Below are positions 55,221 to 63,494 of a stretch of DNA of 64,000 nt, piece after piece. The DNA is taken from positions 124,001 through 188,000 of the forward strand of contig NZ_VSSR01000042.1 of the NCBI RefSeq assembly GCF_008123515.1. The letters run 5' to 3'. Source of the stretch: Bradyrhizobium cytisi. GTDB taxonomy: Bacteria > Pseudomonadota > Alphaproteobacteria > Rhizobiales > Xanthobacteraceae. Made by a program: the position numbers and the translations under genes. The first letter of the stretch is position 1; each line of letters begins with the position of its first letter. Below the pieces are notes generated by a model that saw only the letters and a list, made by a program, of their open reading frames with translations, had not been told where the DNA came from and did not search any database.

Positions 55221-55847
55221 TCAACTTCCGGCGCCGCCGACAAGACGAGGGCGCCGGTTTGCGAGCGGATTCGCAACCGGCAGGGCGCGCAACCATTCGC
55301 GAAAACTGACGATCTCAGGGCAATCCGCGGTGCCTTCAGGCGCAACCAGCCAATCGCCCAAGCCCGATCCCTCATCGACCCGCTCGCAGCGATAGCCCGG
55401 ATGGTGGCCGAGACCGCGGGCGATCAGCAGATCGACCTTGCCCTCGACCAATTCGTGCAGGCCGGCCGGGTGCAGCACCCGCAAGCCGATCTCCGCATGC
55501 GCGCTGCGAAACCTCGCCAATTCGAGGCGGCGCAGGTCGAAGCTGCCATGGACTCCCAATTGCAGCAGCGCCGCGCCTGCCGGTTTCAATTGCAAGGTCG
55601 CCTCCGCGATGTGGCGAAAGCCTTCAGAGACCCCGGGCAGATAGGCCTGACCGGCCGCGGTGAGGATGAGCTGCTTATGCAGCCGATCGAACAGTTGCAC
55701 GCCGAGACGGGCCTCCAGCGCTTTCACCTGCTGCCCCACGGCGGCGGGTGTCACGTGCAGCTCGTGCGCGGCAAGCTTGAAGCTGAGATGCCGGGCGGCG
55801 GCCTCAAAAGCGCGAAGCGCGTTGAGGGGTGGAAGGGTGTAGGTCAT
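55221..55847 (-). CDS. LysR-family regulator, GcvA type, with shortened effector domain
   Basis: 208 aa from ATG 55847, against about 300 for the family. The N-terminal winged helix is complete (LPPLNALRAFEAAARHLSFKLAAHELHVTPAAVGQQVKALE). The effector domain starts normally (LHELVEGKVDLLIARGLGHHPGYRCERV). It then jumps directly to what is usually the C-terminal end (GDWLVAPEGTADCPEIVSFREWLRAL), so about 80-90 residues of the inducer-binding core appear lost in frame. DNA binding may remain but ligand control should not. It is divergent from ridA and may have controlled it. Confidence 0.75.
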   Translation of the reverse strand: MTYTLPPLNALRAFEAAARHLSFKLAAHELHVTPAAVGQQVKALEARLGVQLFDRLHKQLILTAAGQAYLPGVSEGFRHIAEATLQLKPAGAALLQLGVHGSFDLRRLELARFRSAHAEIGLRVLHPAGLHELVEGKVDLLIARGLGHHPGYRCERVDEGSGLGDWLVAPEGTADCPEIVSFREWLRALPVANPLANRRPRLVGGAGS

Positions 55848-55976
55848 CGCGCACCAGTTTGACACCGACGGGCCGTGACCTTGCAATAGATTTTCTTGCG
55901 CTGAGCTGCAGGAATGATGCTTTGCGCGACGCCGATGCCGCCGGATACGGTCGACCCGCCATCAGGAGAAAAGCCC

Positions 55977-56369
55977 ATGCCCCCAGCTCACATCGTCAGC
56001 CACAATCCCGCATCGGTCCATGCTCCTGCCGGCGGCTACAGCATGGGACTTGAATTGAAGCAGCACCGCCGCCTGCTGTTCATCAGCGGCCAGGTCCCTG
56101 AGCAATTCGACGGCACCGTGCCCGAGGGTTTCGAGGCGCAATGCGAGCAGGCCTGGCGCAACATTATCGAGGTGCTCGCCGCCGCCGGCCTTGGCGTCGA
56201 GCACCTGGTCAAGGTCACCACGTTCCTGACCGATCGCGATCAGGTCGTGACCAACCGCACCATTCGCGGCAGGGTGCTCGGGGAACACCAGCCCGCGCTG
56301 ACGGTCGTGATCGTCGAGACCGTCGACAGCAAATGGCTGCTGGAGATCGAGGCGATCGCCGCCGACTGA
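55977..56369 (+). CDS. RidA/YjgF/YER057c/UK114 family protein
   Basis: 130 aa trimeric enamine/imine deaminase family, which clears reactive 2-aminoacrylate-type intermediates. Seen: LFISGQVPEQFDGTVPEGFEAQCEQAWRNIIEVLAAAG and LVKVTTFLTDRDQV, then EHQPALTVVIVETVDSKWLLEIEAIA. The usual C-terminal Arg of active RidA (in the R-x-x-V-E-V motif) is not obvious, so it may belong to a non-canonical Rid subfamily. ATG 55977 follows AGGAG. It is divergent from the LysR gene and precedes an ATC-hydrolase-like gene. Confidence 0.88.
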   Translation: MPPAHIVSHNPASVHAPAGGYSMGLELKQHRRLLFISGQVPEQFDGTVPEGFEAQCEQAWRNIIEVLAAAGLGVEHLVKVTTFLTDRDQVVTNRTIRGRVLGEHQPALTVVIVETVDSKWLLEIEAIAAD

Positions 56370-56416
56370 AGCCGAGTTTGCTGATCGTGCAATGAGCTAA
56401 TCCTATCAGGTGTCCA

Positions 56417-57106
56417 ATGGCTGAGAACATCCATCCCTTCTACGGGACGCATCGCGACGCCATGGAGGCCGCCATGCGCCATCGACTCGACCTTGCCGAT
56501 GCGATGTTGCGCGAACGCGCGCATCTCACCGGGATCGACGGGATCAGACGAGAGGTGATGGACGAATTCGAGATCGTGCTCACCCAGATGCCCTATGTCG
56601 GCGGTGCGGCAAGCCGCATGAGCGATTTCTTCATGCGTCTGATGGGTTTTATGGCCATTAGTCGGGTCCTGCGACGGCACGGCGTGCCGGTGCCCGTGAT
56701 CGGCGAGATCGAGCGGGAGACCTACAAAGCGCAATTGCTCGCCGTGTCAGAAGCGGAACGTCTCGCCTCGGGGCGTCAATTCATGTCGCCGGAGAACCAG
56801 GCTCTGCTGCGCGAGCAGGCGGCAACAAGCGCGACTGAGAGCCATCAAAAGGATTTTCCGGAAGATTTCGTCTACGACTTCGTCGAGCCGGGTCCGGAAG
56901 ACACCTTTGAATTCGGTATCAACTACAAGGCTTGCGGCTTCTGCAAACTCGCGGCGCGCCATGGCGACAAGGAAATCCTGCCGAACATCTGCGGGCTCGA
57001 TTTCGTCGCCTACGCAGCGCGAGGCATTCGCCTGGAAAGAGCACAAACGCTAGCGGGCGGCGCGAGCCATTGCAATTTCCGCTTCTCGCGGCTGTCGTCG
57101 GACTAA
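56417..57106 (+). CDS. ATC hydrolase-family protein (L-2-amino-thiazoline-4-carboxylate hydrolase like)
   Basis: 229 aa. Matches my memory of the ATC_hydrolase family (PF14196): N-terminal helical part, then FGINYKACGFCKLAARHGDKEILPNICGLDF and GIRLERAQTLAGGASHCNFRF, which hold conserved Cys, Asp, Arg and Thr residues. ATC hydrolases open a thiazoline ring on the way to cysteine, although most members are uncharacterised. It follows ridA by 47 bases; a shared role in nitrogen-heterocycle or imine metabolism is inferred. A REP-like palindrome follows. Confidence 0.8.
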   Translation: MAENIHPFYGTHRDAMEAAMRHRLDLADAMLRERAHLTGIDGIRREVMDEFEIVLTQMPYVGGAASRMSDFFMRLMGFMAISRVLRRHGVPVPVIGEIERETYKAQLLAVSEAERLASGRQFMSPENQALLREQAATSATESHQKDFPEDFVYDFVEPGPEDTFEFGINYKACGFCKLAARHGDKEILPNICGLDFVAYAARGIRLERAQTLAGGASHCNFRFSRLSSD

Positions 57107-57127
57107 ATGGCTCTCCTGTCTCCACAT

Positions 57128-57207
57128 CGTCATTGCGAGCGCAGCGAAGCAATCCAGAATCTTTCCGCGGCGGCAGTCTGGATTGCTTCGCTCCGCTCGC
57201 AATGACG
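57128..57207. repeat. REP-like palindrome, copy 5
   Basis: 80 bp, arms as in copies 1 and 4. Lies 21 bases after the ATC-hydrolase-like gene, between two convergent transcription units, where it could act as a bidirectional 3' structure. Confidence 0.85.
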
Positions 57208-57383
57208 GTGGTCGGGGCACGGTCCTGAGCCCATCGGCACACACCGCGATGATGACATCGTGCTCCTGTTTTGCCCGACGTGTCAAACGCCGTCGCGGCA
57301 GGCACTCAAACCGCTCCGCGCCAAATTCCCCAGAAATTTCTACTGTGCATGGGGTTGTTTTTGCGGCTTTGTTTTGGGGCGGT

Positions 57384-58412
57384 CTAGTCCGCCGCTTTTT
57401 CTCGTAGGCGCTGCGCATAGACGTTGATGATCAGCGCCGCCAGCAGGATCACGCCCCGGATCAGGATCTTCAGGAAGCTGTCGATGTTGACGTGGTCGAG
57501 GCCGTTATTGAGAACACCGAGGACGAAAAGCCCAACGATGGTGTTGCCGATGCCGCCGCGGCCGCCGAACAGGCTGGTGCCGCCGACCACGACGGCGGCG
57601 ATGGAATCGAGCAAATAGGTGTCGAACTCGTTCTGCTGCGCGCTGCCGAAATGGGCGACGCCGAGCATGCCGCCGATGCCGGAGCAGACCGCGGAGATCA
57701 CCATGACCGCGCCGAGGATGAGCTTGACGTTGAGGCCGGAATATTCGGCCGCCTCGCGATTGCCCCCGACCATGTAGATGTAGCGGCCAAAGCGCGTGTA
57801 GGTCAGCACCAGATGGCCGCCGAGCAGCATGATGGCCGCGACGATCACGATCCAGGGGATGCCGCCGATCGCGCCTGACCCGAGCGTCGTGATCAGGTCC
57901 GGCACCTTGTAGGCGATCTGGCCGCGCACCAGCAGCGCCGAGATGCCGGCCGCGATCTGCATCATGGCGAGCGTCATGATGAAGGAGGGGATGCCGATCA
58001 CGGTCAGCCCCAGCGCGTTGACGAGACCAAGCGCCGCGCAGAGCAGGATCGCGAGCAGAATCGCGGCGGCGCCGGGAAGGGGGATGTTTGGAATGTTGAC
58101 GTAGGATTCCTGCAGCGTGAAGTAGGCGACTGCGATGCCGGTGACGTTGGCGATGCCGGCGATCGACAGATCGATCTCGGCGCAGAGGATCACGAAGGTG
58201 AGACCGACGGCGATGATGCCGGTGACCGACACCTGCGTCAGGATGTTGCCGAGATTGTCGATGGTCGCAAAGGAGGGGCTGGCAAGCGCGAAGAAGCCGG
58301 ACAGGAAGATCAGCGTCAGGAACGGCGCGATGTTGCGCATCTGCGAGCGCAGGAAGGGCACAAGGCCTCGTGCGCGCTGTCCCGTCGCTGGAGCCGTCTC
58401 ACTGCTCACCAT
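57384..58412 (-). CDS. Sugar ABC transporter permease (RbsC type)
   Basis: 342 aa, about ten hydrophobic helices, BPD_transp_2 family: ITGIAVAYFTLQ, IPSFIMTLAMMQIAAGI, and the conserved YSGLNVKLILGAVMVISAVCSGIGGMLGVAHFGSAQ followed by DSIAAVVVGGTSLFGGRGG. It forms the membrane channel for the ATPase and binding protein encoded upstream. Third gene of the operon, 12 bases after the ATPase gene. Confidence 0.92.
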   Translation of the reverse strand: MVSSETAPATGQRARGLVPFLRSQMRNIAPFLTLIFLSGFFALASPSFATIDNLGNILTQVSVTGIIAVGLTFVILCAEIDLSIAGIANVTGIAVAYFTLQESYVNIPNIPLPGAAAILLAILLCAALGLVNALGLTVIGIPSFIMTLAMMQIAAGISALLVRGQIAYKVPDLITTLGSGAIGGIPWIVIVAAIMLLGGHLVLTYTRFGRYIYMVGGNREAAEYSGLNVKLILGAVMVISAVCSGIGGMLGVAHFGSAQQNEFDTYLLDSIAAVVVGGTSLFGGRGGIGNTIVGLFVLGVLNNGLDHVNIDSFLKILIRGVILLAALIINVYAQRLREKAAD

Positions 58413-58424
58413 GGTGCTTCTCCG

Positions 58425-59927
58425 TCACGCCGCTTCCAGCAGGCGGTCCTTGCTGACCGGCTCGTTCCTGAATTCCCGCACCACGGCGCCGCGCTTGAGC
58501 ACGAGGATGCGGTCGGCCAGCGACAGCACCGTCTCCGGCTCGGTCGACAGCACGATGATCGCGAGCCCCATGGCGCGGAGGTCGCGGACGATGTTGATGA
58601 CGTCGTTCTTGGCGCCGACATCCATGCCGCGGGTCGGCTCGCACAGCACCAGCAGCTTGGGCGGATAGGTCAGCCATTTTGCCAGCGCGACCTTCTGCTG
58701 GTTGCCGCCCGAGAGCATGCCGAGATCGAGGCCGACCACCGGCGGCCTGATCTGCAATTGATCAATCTGGTGCTTCGCGATGTCGCGCTCCTGCGCCGGC
58801 TTGAGCAGCAGCGACGAGATGCGGTCCAGAATGCTGATCGAGATGTTCTTGTAGACCGGCTCCTGGTGAAACAGCATGGCGCGCCGGCTTTCGGGCACCA
58901 GCGCCACGCCGGCGCGCCGCGCCGCCGCCGTGCTGGTAAATCGCTTCGGCGTGCCGTCGACGGCGAGGGTGCCGGCGTCCGGCTTCAGCTTGCCGAACAG
59001 GATGCGGGACAATTCCTGCTGCCCGCAGCCCATGAAGCCGTAGATGCCGAGCACTTCGCCGGCGCGCGCCTCGAACGAGACGTCCTGAAGGCTGCGCGCC
59101 AGCGACAGCTTGTCGACCTTCAGCACGACCGAGCTGTCGCTCGGCCGCGGCAGCATCAAATCGTCAGTATAGCTGTGCTCGAGCGCTTCGCCACCGCGGC
59201 CGATCATGGCCTCGATCAGCGCGCCCTTGGAGGTCGCGGCGCTCGCGGTCTCGGCGACCTTCCGCCCGTTGCGGAACACGGTCACTGTGTCGGACACGCG
59301 AAGGATGTCCTCGATGAAATGCGAGATGAAGACGATGGCCGTGCCTTGCTCCCGCAGCCGCTTGAGCGTTACGAACAGTCGCTCGACCTCGGGTGGAGAG
59401 AGGGCGGAGGTCGGCTCGTCCAGGATGACGATGCGGGCACCGGAGAACAGCACGCGGGCGATCTCGATCAGCTGCTGCAGCCCGATCGGCAGGTCGCCAA
59501 GCCGCGACATCGGATCGACGTCGATGCCGAATCGAGCAAGCTGTTCGCCGGCCTCGCGCGCCATGCGCCGCCATTGCACCAGGCCAAGGCGGTTGGTCGG
59601 CTGGTTGCCGAGGAAGACGTTCTCCGCGACGGTGAGATCGGGCGCGACGGAGAGCTCCTGATGCACCATGGCGATGCCGGCCGCGTGCGCATCGCGCGCC
59701 GAGCGGAAGTGGGTCGCCTGGCCGTCGATCAGGACGCGGCCCGAGAACTCGGTGTGCACGCCGGCGATGATCTTCATCAGCGTGCTTTTTCCCGCGCCGT
59801 TCTCGCCGACGAGACCGTGAATCTCGCCGGGAAGAAGCGCGAAGTCGACACCACGAAGCGCTTCGACGCCGCCGAAGCTCTTCGTGATGCCCTGGAGTTC
59901 CAGGATGGGCTGTTGACCCTCAGGCAT
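58425..59927 (-). CDS. Sugar ABC transporter ATP-binding protein, two-domain (RbsA/MglA type)
   Basis: 500 aa with two fused nucleotide-binding domains. First: Walker A GENGAGKSTLM, signature-like LPIGLQQLIEIARVL, Walker B IVILDEPTSALSP. Second: a degenerate Walker A (GFMGCGQQELSRILFG, typical of this family), signature LSGGNQQKVALAKWL, and LLVLCEPTRGMDVGAK. Only the first site has a full Walker A, as is usual for RbsA. The start follows the binding-protein gene by 23 bases. Confidence 0.93.
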   Translation of the reverse strand: MPEGQQPILELQGITKSFGGVEALRGVDFALLPGEIHGLVGENGAGKSTLMKIIAGVHTEFSGRVLIDGQATHFRSARDAHAAGIAMVHQELSVAPDLTVAENVFLGNQPTNRLGLVQWRRMAREAGEQLARFGIDVDPMSRLGDLPIGLQQLIEIARVLFSGARIVILDEPTSALSPPEVERLFVTLKRLREQGTAIVFISHFIEDILRVSDTVTVFRNGRKVAETASAATSKGALIEAMIGRGGEALEHSYTDDLMLPRPSDSSVVLKVDKLSLARSLQDVSFEARAGEVLGIYGFMGCGQQELSRILFGKLKPDAGTLAVDGTPKRFTSTAAARRAGVALVPESRRAMLFHQEPVYKNISISILDRISSLLLKPAQERDIAKHQIDQLQIRPPVVGLDLGMLSGGNQQKVALAKWLTYPPKLLVLCEPTRGMDVGAKNDVINIVRDLRAMGLAIIVLSTEPETVLSLADRILVLKRGAVVREFRNEPVSKDRLLEAA

Positions 59928-59950
59928 GCAAGATCAGATCTTGGAGGATT

Positions 59951-60973
59951 TCAGATCAGGAAGTGATCCTGCATCCACTGCATGCCGGCGGCATTGGCCT
60001 TGGTCACGACCGGACCGTCGGTGACGACGTTCTTGGGGATGCCCTGGCCGCTCTTCTCGCCACCGGCGACTGCCGCGACACCGGCGATGATCGCGCCGCC
60101 ATGGATGCGGCAGGACGGATTGCGGACGGTCGCGAACATGCGGCCCTCGCTCACCGCCTGGATCGCCGGCGGCATGGCGTCGACGCCGCCGATCAGGATG
60201 TTGGTGCGGTTGTGCGCCTTCATGATGTTGGCGGCAGCGAGCGCCATGTCGTCATTGTGGAAGAACGCCGCGTCTATCTGCGGGTATTTGGTCAGATAGG
60301 TTTCCCAGAGCCGCGCGGTCTTGGAGACGTCCCAGTCGGCCGGCTGGGTGTCGAGCACCTCGATGCCAGGGAATTGCTTGACGACGTTGTTGAACCCCTT
60401 GGCGCGGCCTTGTGCGCCTGTATGTCCGAGCGCGCCTTGGGTCATGATGATCTTGCCCTTGCCGCCCATCGCGTTGCATAGCGCCTGCGTCACCGAGGCG
60501 CCCATGAACTCGTTGTCGGGGGCGAGGAAGGAATGGACGTTGATCTGGTCGAGCGGCGCAATCAGCGTGTCCATGTCGATCACCGGCGTGCCGGCGTCGA
60601 TCATCTTCTGCACCGGCTGGGTGAGGGTGCCGATGCCGAAGGCCTGGATTGCGACGAAGTCCCATTTCTGCGAGGCCATGTTGTCGATCGCCGCGCGCTG
60701 TTTCACGGCGTCGAGCTGGCCATCGAACCAGGTGACCTCGACGTTGAACAGCTTGCCCCAGAATTCCGCGGCCTGCTTGCCCTGTGCGCACCACGTCGCC
60801 TGAAGGCCGGCGTTGGAGAATGCCGCCTTCAGCGGCTTCTCGGATCGTCCGACTTCGGCTGCCAATGCTGGATTTATGCCCATGCTGCCGAGGATCGCAG
60901 TTGCGGCGCCGGCGGTCGCAGCCGCCTGAAGAAGATCGCGCCTCGTCGTCGAGAAATCTTTCGTCCCGGACAT
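59951..60973 (-). CDS. Sugar ABC transporter substrate-binding protein, Tat signal
   Basis: 340 aa, Peripla_BP_4 fold (RbsB/XylF-like): LKAAFSNAGLQATWCAQGKQAAEFWGKLF, AIDNMASQKWDFVAIQAFG, AAFFHNDDMALAAANIMKAHN. The N-terminus STTRRDLLQAAATAGAATAILG...ALA is a Tat-type signal, not the Sec signal usual for sugar-binding proteins, so the protein may be exported folded. First gene of the three-gene importer. The ligand is unknown; sugars, polyols or autoinducer-like molecules are all possible. Confidence 0.9.
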   Translation of the reverse strand: MSGTKDFSTTRRDLLQAAATAGAATAILGSMGINPALAAEVGRSEKPLKAAFSNAGLQATWCAQGKQAAEFWGKLFNVEVTWFDGQLDAVKQRAAIDNMASQKWDFVAIQAFGIGTLTQPVQKMIDAGTPVIDMDTLIAPLDQINVHSFLAPDNEFMGASVTQALCNAMGGKGKIIMTQGALGHTGAQGRAKGFNNVVKQFPGIEVLDTQPADWDVSKTARLWETYLTKYPQIDAAFFHNDDMALAAANIMKAHNRTNILIGGVDAMPPAIQAVSEGRMFATVRNPSCRIHGGAIIAGVAAVAGGEKSGQGIPKNVVTDGPVVTKANAAGMQWMQDHFLI

Positions 60974-61068
60974 CGCTCGCTCCCATATATTTTTGTCGGC
61001 GCGTCATTGATTGCGCGACCGATGTTGGAAAGTCTCTCACAATCGAAGAGCTCACGCCACCCAATCCG

Positions 61069-61195
61069 CTATCGCGCGGATTTCGCCCCAGTCTCGGGAT
61101 GCTCGCGGAGCAGACGTTGATAGACCAGCGGCGTGAGATCCGGGCCGCGCGATGCCGCGATCTCAAAGCTCTGTTCGATTGGATGACGCGTTCAT
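61069..61195 (-). pseudogene. Remnant of a globin-like gene
   Basis: On the minus strand ATG 61195 begins MNASSNRTEL and stops at once. In the next frame the sequence reads SFEIAASRGPDLTPLVYQRL then LREHPETGAKSAR and a stop. The pattern SFE-A---PDLTPLVYxRLxxEHPE is the N-terminal helix A-B region of bacterial single-domain globins. The rest of the gene (about 100 codons) is gone. A frameshift and a 3' deletion explain it. Confidence 0.45.
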
Positions 61196-61218
61196 CGGCG
61201 TGTCGGCCGCTCAAGGCA

Positions 61219-61250
61219 AAAAAAGAGCGGGGCCCTAGCCCCGCTCAAAA
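61219..61250 (-). terminator. Rho-independent terminator, probably reading leftward
   Basis: Perfect 9-bp stem GAGCGGGGC/GCCCCGCTC with a 4-base loop. On the minus strand it is followed by seven Ts, on the plus strand by a run of As only. No intact minus-strand gene precedes it now, so it looks like a leftover from a lost gene. Confidence 0.7.
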
Positions 61251-61665
61251 ATTGTGTCGACCCTATTATCCCCGATTCTAAGATTTGATCTTGATTGGCG
61301 GGGCGACGCTGCATTTTGCGCGCCAGGGGCTCCTCCCGAGACTTGGACCACCAGACTTTGACCTCGCGGCTAGCCTGAGCAAGAGGGATGCTAGATCAAC
61401 TTTTCTCACTTGTCATCATTTTCGGCAACGATTGTTCAAAATTCGAGCAGTTGACGAAATGATCGGGTTATTTGACCCCATAAGTATATGACAAACATAA
61501 GAATTCTGTGGACGGACAGGCCGGCGCGGCTGCCTCAAATGCCGGACGTGGCCTCGGAGCGAGGCCGTCCGAGCACATTTTTCGAGAGATCTGCGCCACC
61601 CCAACAAGGCGGCCGAAGTGACCTCGACTCAGAGCGGGGGTGGTGTTTAGTTAGCGGACGAATGA

Positions 61666-62049
61666 ATGGTTCGGCGGATGCGCGCTCGGCTGCAAAAATT
61701 CCTACCGGTTGTCCTGCTCGCTTTGGTGATGCAGGTGCTGGCGCCGATTGCCGCCTGTTGGGCGGCCGGCCAGGCCGTTGCCGATCCGCTTGGCACCGGC
61801 GTTATCTGCCACAGCGTCAGCGAGCAGGGTACTCCGAACGACCAGAACGCGCCGACCGCGCATGCCGGCGCCTGCGCGCTGTGCTGTCTGGCCCAGGCTA
61901 ACGCATCGTTCGATTCGCCGCCGCACGCGGTGCTCTCCGTCCCCTTCCGCCACGCCGAGCGCGTGGTTTGGCATGAGGCGGATGCGGCCATCGTCGTGCT
62001 CCACGGCGGCTCCAATGCCCGGGCGCGCGCGCCACCTCAGTTGATCTGA
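61666..62049 (+). CDS. DUF2946-type protein of the copper cluster
   Basis: 127 aa. N-terminal hydrophobic signal (LQKFLPVVLLALVMQVLAPIAACWAA), then CHSV and the ACALCCLA motif near residues 68-75, as in DUF2946 proteins found with copper-resistance genes; these Cys and later His residues could hold Cu(I). It starts at ATG 61666, or at ATG 61678. Nothing in the sequence proves copper binding; context (copC, copD) supports it. Confidence 0.75.
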   Translation: MVRRMRARLQKFLPVVLLALVMQVLAPIAACWAAGQAVADPLGTGVICHSVSEQGTPNDQNAPTAHAGACALCCLAQANASFDSPPHAVLSVPFRHAERVVWHEADAAIVVLHGGSNARARAPPQLI

Positions 62050-62107
62050 AGTCTTGCGGCCTGCCGGCCGCCAATGCCTTCACACCTCAACGCCCGTGGA
62101 GAGTTTC

Positions 62108-63109
62108 ATGTTTATCCGTCACGCCGGCGTAGCCCTGTCGGGTCTTGCTGTCGCGCTCACTCCGCTGAGTGGAAGTGCCCACGAAATCGTCGGCAACCGC
62201 TTCTTTCCGGCCACGCTAGGTATCGACGATCCAGGCGTAAACGACGAACTATCGCTACCCACGGTATCGAGCATCAAGACGGGTGACGATCCCCCGTTCC
62301 GGCAGCGCGACTTCTCGGCAGAGTTTTCCAAACGGATCACCGAGGCCTTTGCGATCTCGGTCGGTACAACCTATAGCGTGCTCAGCCCACCCGGTGGTCC
62401 GACGAGCACCGGCGCACACGGATTTCAAAATCTCGAAACCACGTTCAAGTACCGCATCTTCAGGGATCCCGCGCATGAATTCGTCATGTCGGTGGGGCTG
62501 AACGTTGAATGGGGTGGTACGGGCGCGGACAGCGTCGGAGCAGATCCGTTCAATACCTACACGCCAACCATTTATTTCGGCAAAGGTCTTGGCGATCTAC
62601 CCGACACCTTGTCATGGCTTCGGCCGGTCGCGATCACCGGCCAGGTTGGCTATTCGATACCGGGCAGGAACTCGACTACGACCTTCGGCATCGACCCCGA
62701 CACTGGGGATGTAATAGCCGATACCGAATTCCATCCGCGGGTGCTCAACTGGGGTGGGACTATCCAGTACAGCATGCCCTATCTGAAATCCGCGGTGATC
62801 GATCTTGGGCTGCCGGACTTCATTGATCATCTGATCCCGCTGGTTGAAGCGACATTGCAGACGCCGGTGGCGAATACCCTGACGTCGGGTACGATGACGA
62901 CGGGCACTATCAACCCAGGAGTCATTTGGGTCGGGAGCACCTTTCAGGTAGGGGTCGAGGCGCTGATTCCGATCAATCGGCAAAGCGGGAGTCATGTCGG
63001 TGTGATCGGCCAGTTGCACCTCTATCTCGACGATATCGATCCGCGCGGGATCGGCAGGCCGATCTTCGGCGGTCCGGTCCAGTCCGCCAATCCCTTTGCA
63101 AGGAATTGA
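62108..63109 (+). CDS. Exported protein of the copper cluster, possible outer-membrane beta-barrel
   Basis: 333 aa. ATG 62108 after GGAGAG gives a signal peptide (MFIRHAGVALSGLAVALTPLSGSA, then HEIVGNRFFPATLG). The mature part alternates hydrophobic and polar residues in strands (TFKYRIFRDPAHEFVMSVGLNVEWG, PVAITGQVGYSIPG, VLNWGGTIQYSMPYL, VWVGSTFQVGVEALIP-like) and ends in a strand region. That fits a transporter-like porin of about 12-14 strands. The mature N-terminus begins with His after the signal. I do not know a family name. Copper handling is inferred from its neighbours. Confidence 0.75.
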   Translation: MFIRHAGVALSGLAVALTPLSGSAHEIVGNRFFPATLGIDDPGVNDELSLPTVSSIKTGDDPPFRQRDFSAEFSKRITEAFAISVGTTYSVLSPPGGPTSTGAHGFQNLETTFKYRIFRDPAHEFVMSVGLNVEWGGTGADSVGADPFNTYTPTIYFGKGLGDLPDTLSWLRPVAITGQVGYSIPGRNSTTTFGIDPDTGDVIADTEFHPRVLNWGGTIQYSMPYLKSAVIDLGLPDFIDHLIPLVEATLQTPVANTLTSGTMTTGTINPGVIWVGSTFQVGVEALIPINRQSGSHVGVIGQLHLYLDDIDPRGIGRPIFGGPVQSANPFARN

Positions 63110-63111
63110 TC

Positions 63112-63480
63112 ATGCGACGTGCATCCCCAAATTGGATCATACCGTTGCTGGTCCTCTTCTTGGCTCCGCCGATGTCCGGCAAAGCGAGCGCCCACGCCTT
63201 TCTCGACCATGCGGAGCCGCGCGTCGGCAACAGGGTCGCGAGTGCTCCGCGCGAGGTGACGCTCTGGTTTACCCAGAAACTGGAGACAGCGTTCAGCTCG
63301 GTAACCGTCACAGGTCCCTCCGGGCAGCGCGTGGATGCCGGCAAGGCGCGCGTCAGCGGCAACCAGGTGTCGGTCTCGCTGAAATCAGGCGGCGCCGGTA
63401 CCTACCACGTGAACTGGCGCGTGCTGTCCGTGGATACCCATACGACCGATGGGAGCTTCACCTTCCAGGTCGGTCCTTGA
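63112..63480 (+). CDS. copC: Periplasmic copper-binding protein CopC
   Basis: 122 aa. Signal peptide MRRASPNWIIPLLVLFLAPPMSGKASA; the mature chain starts at His28 (HAFLDHAEPRVG). That is the amino-terminal His of the Cu(II) site of CopC; the other ligands fit D and H of SVDTHTTDGSF near the C-terminus. No Met-rich Cu(I) loop is seen, so it is the Cu(II)-only form. It lies two bases after the possible barrel gene and just before copD. Confidence 0.92.
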   Translation: MRRASPNWIIPLLVLFLAPPMSGKASAHAFLDHAEPRVGNRVASAPREVTLWFTQKLETAFSSVTVTGPSGQRVDAGKARVSGNQVSVSLKSGGAGTYHVNWRVLSVDTHTTDGSFTFQVGP

Positions 63481-63494
63481 GGACTTGATCGCCG

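Larger units (their letters stand above)
60974..61665. other. 692-bp stretch without an intact gene, low-GC centre
   Basis: Holds the promoter region of the sugar importer, a degenerate globin fragment (61069-61195), a terminator hairpin (61219-61250) and, from about 61380 to 61500, a clearly AT-richer segment with TTGACG (61450) and TTTGACC motifs. No intact coding frame with a ribosome-binding site was found. Confidence 0.55.
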
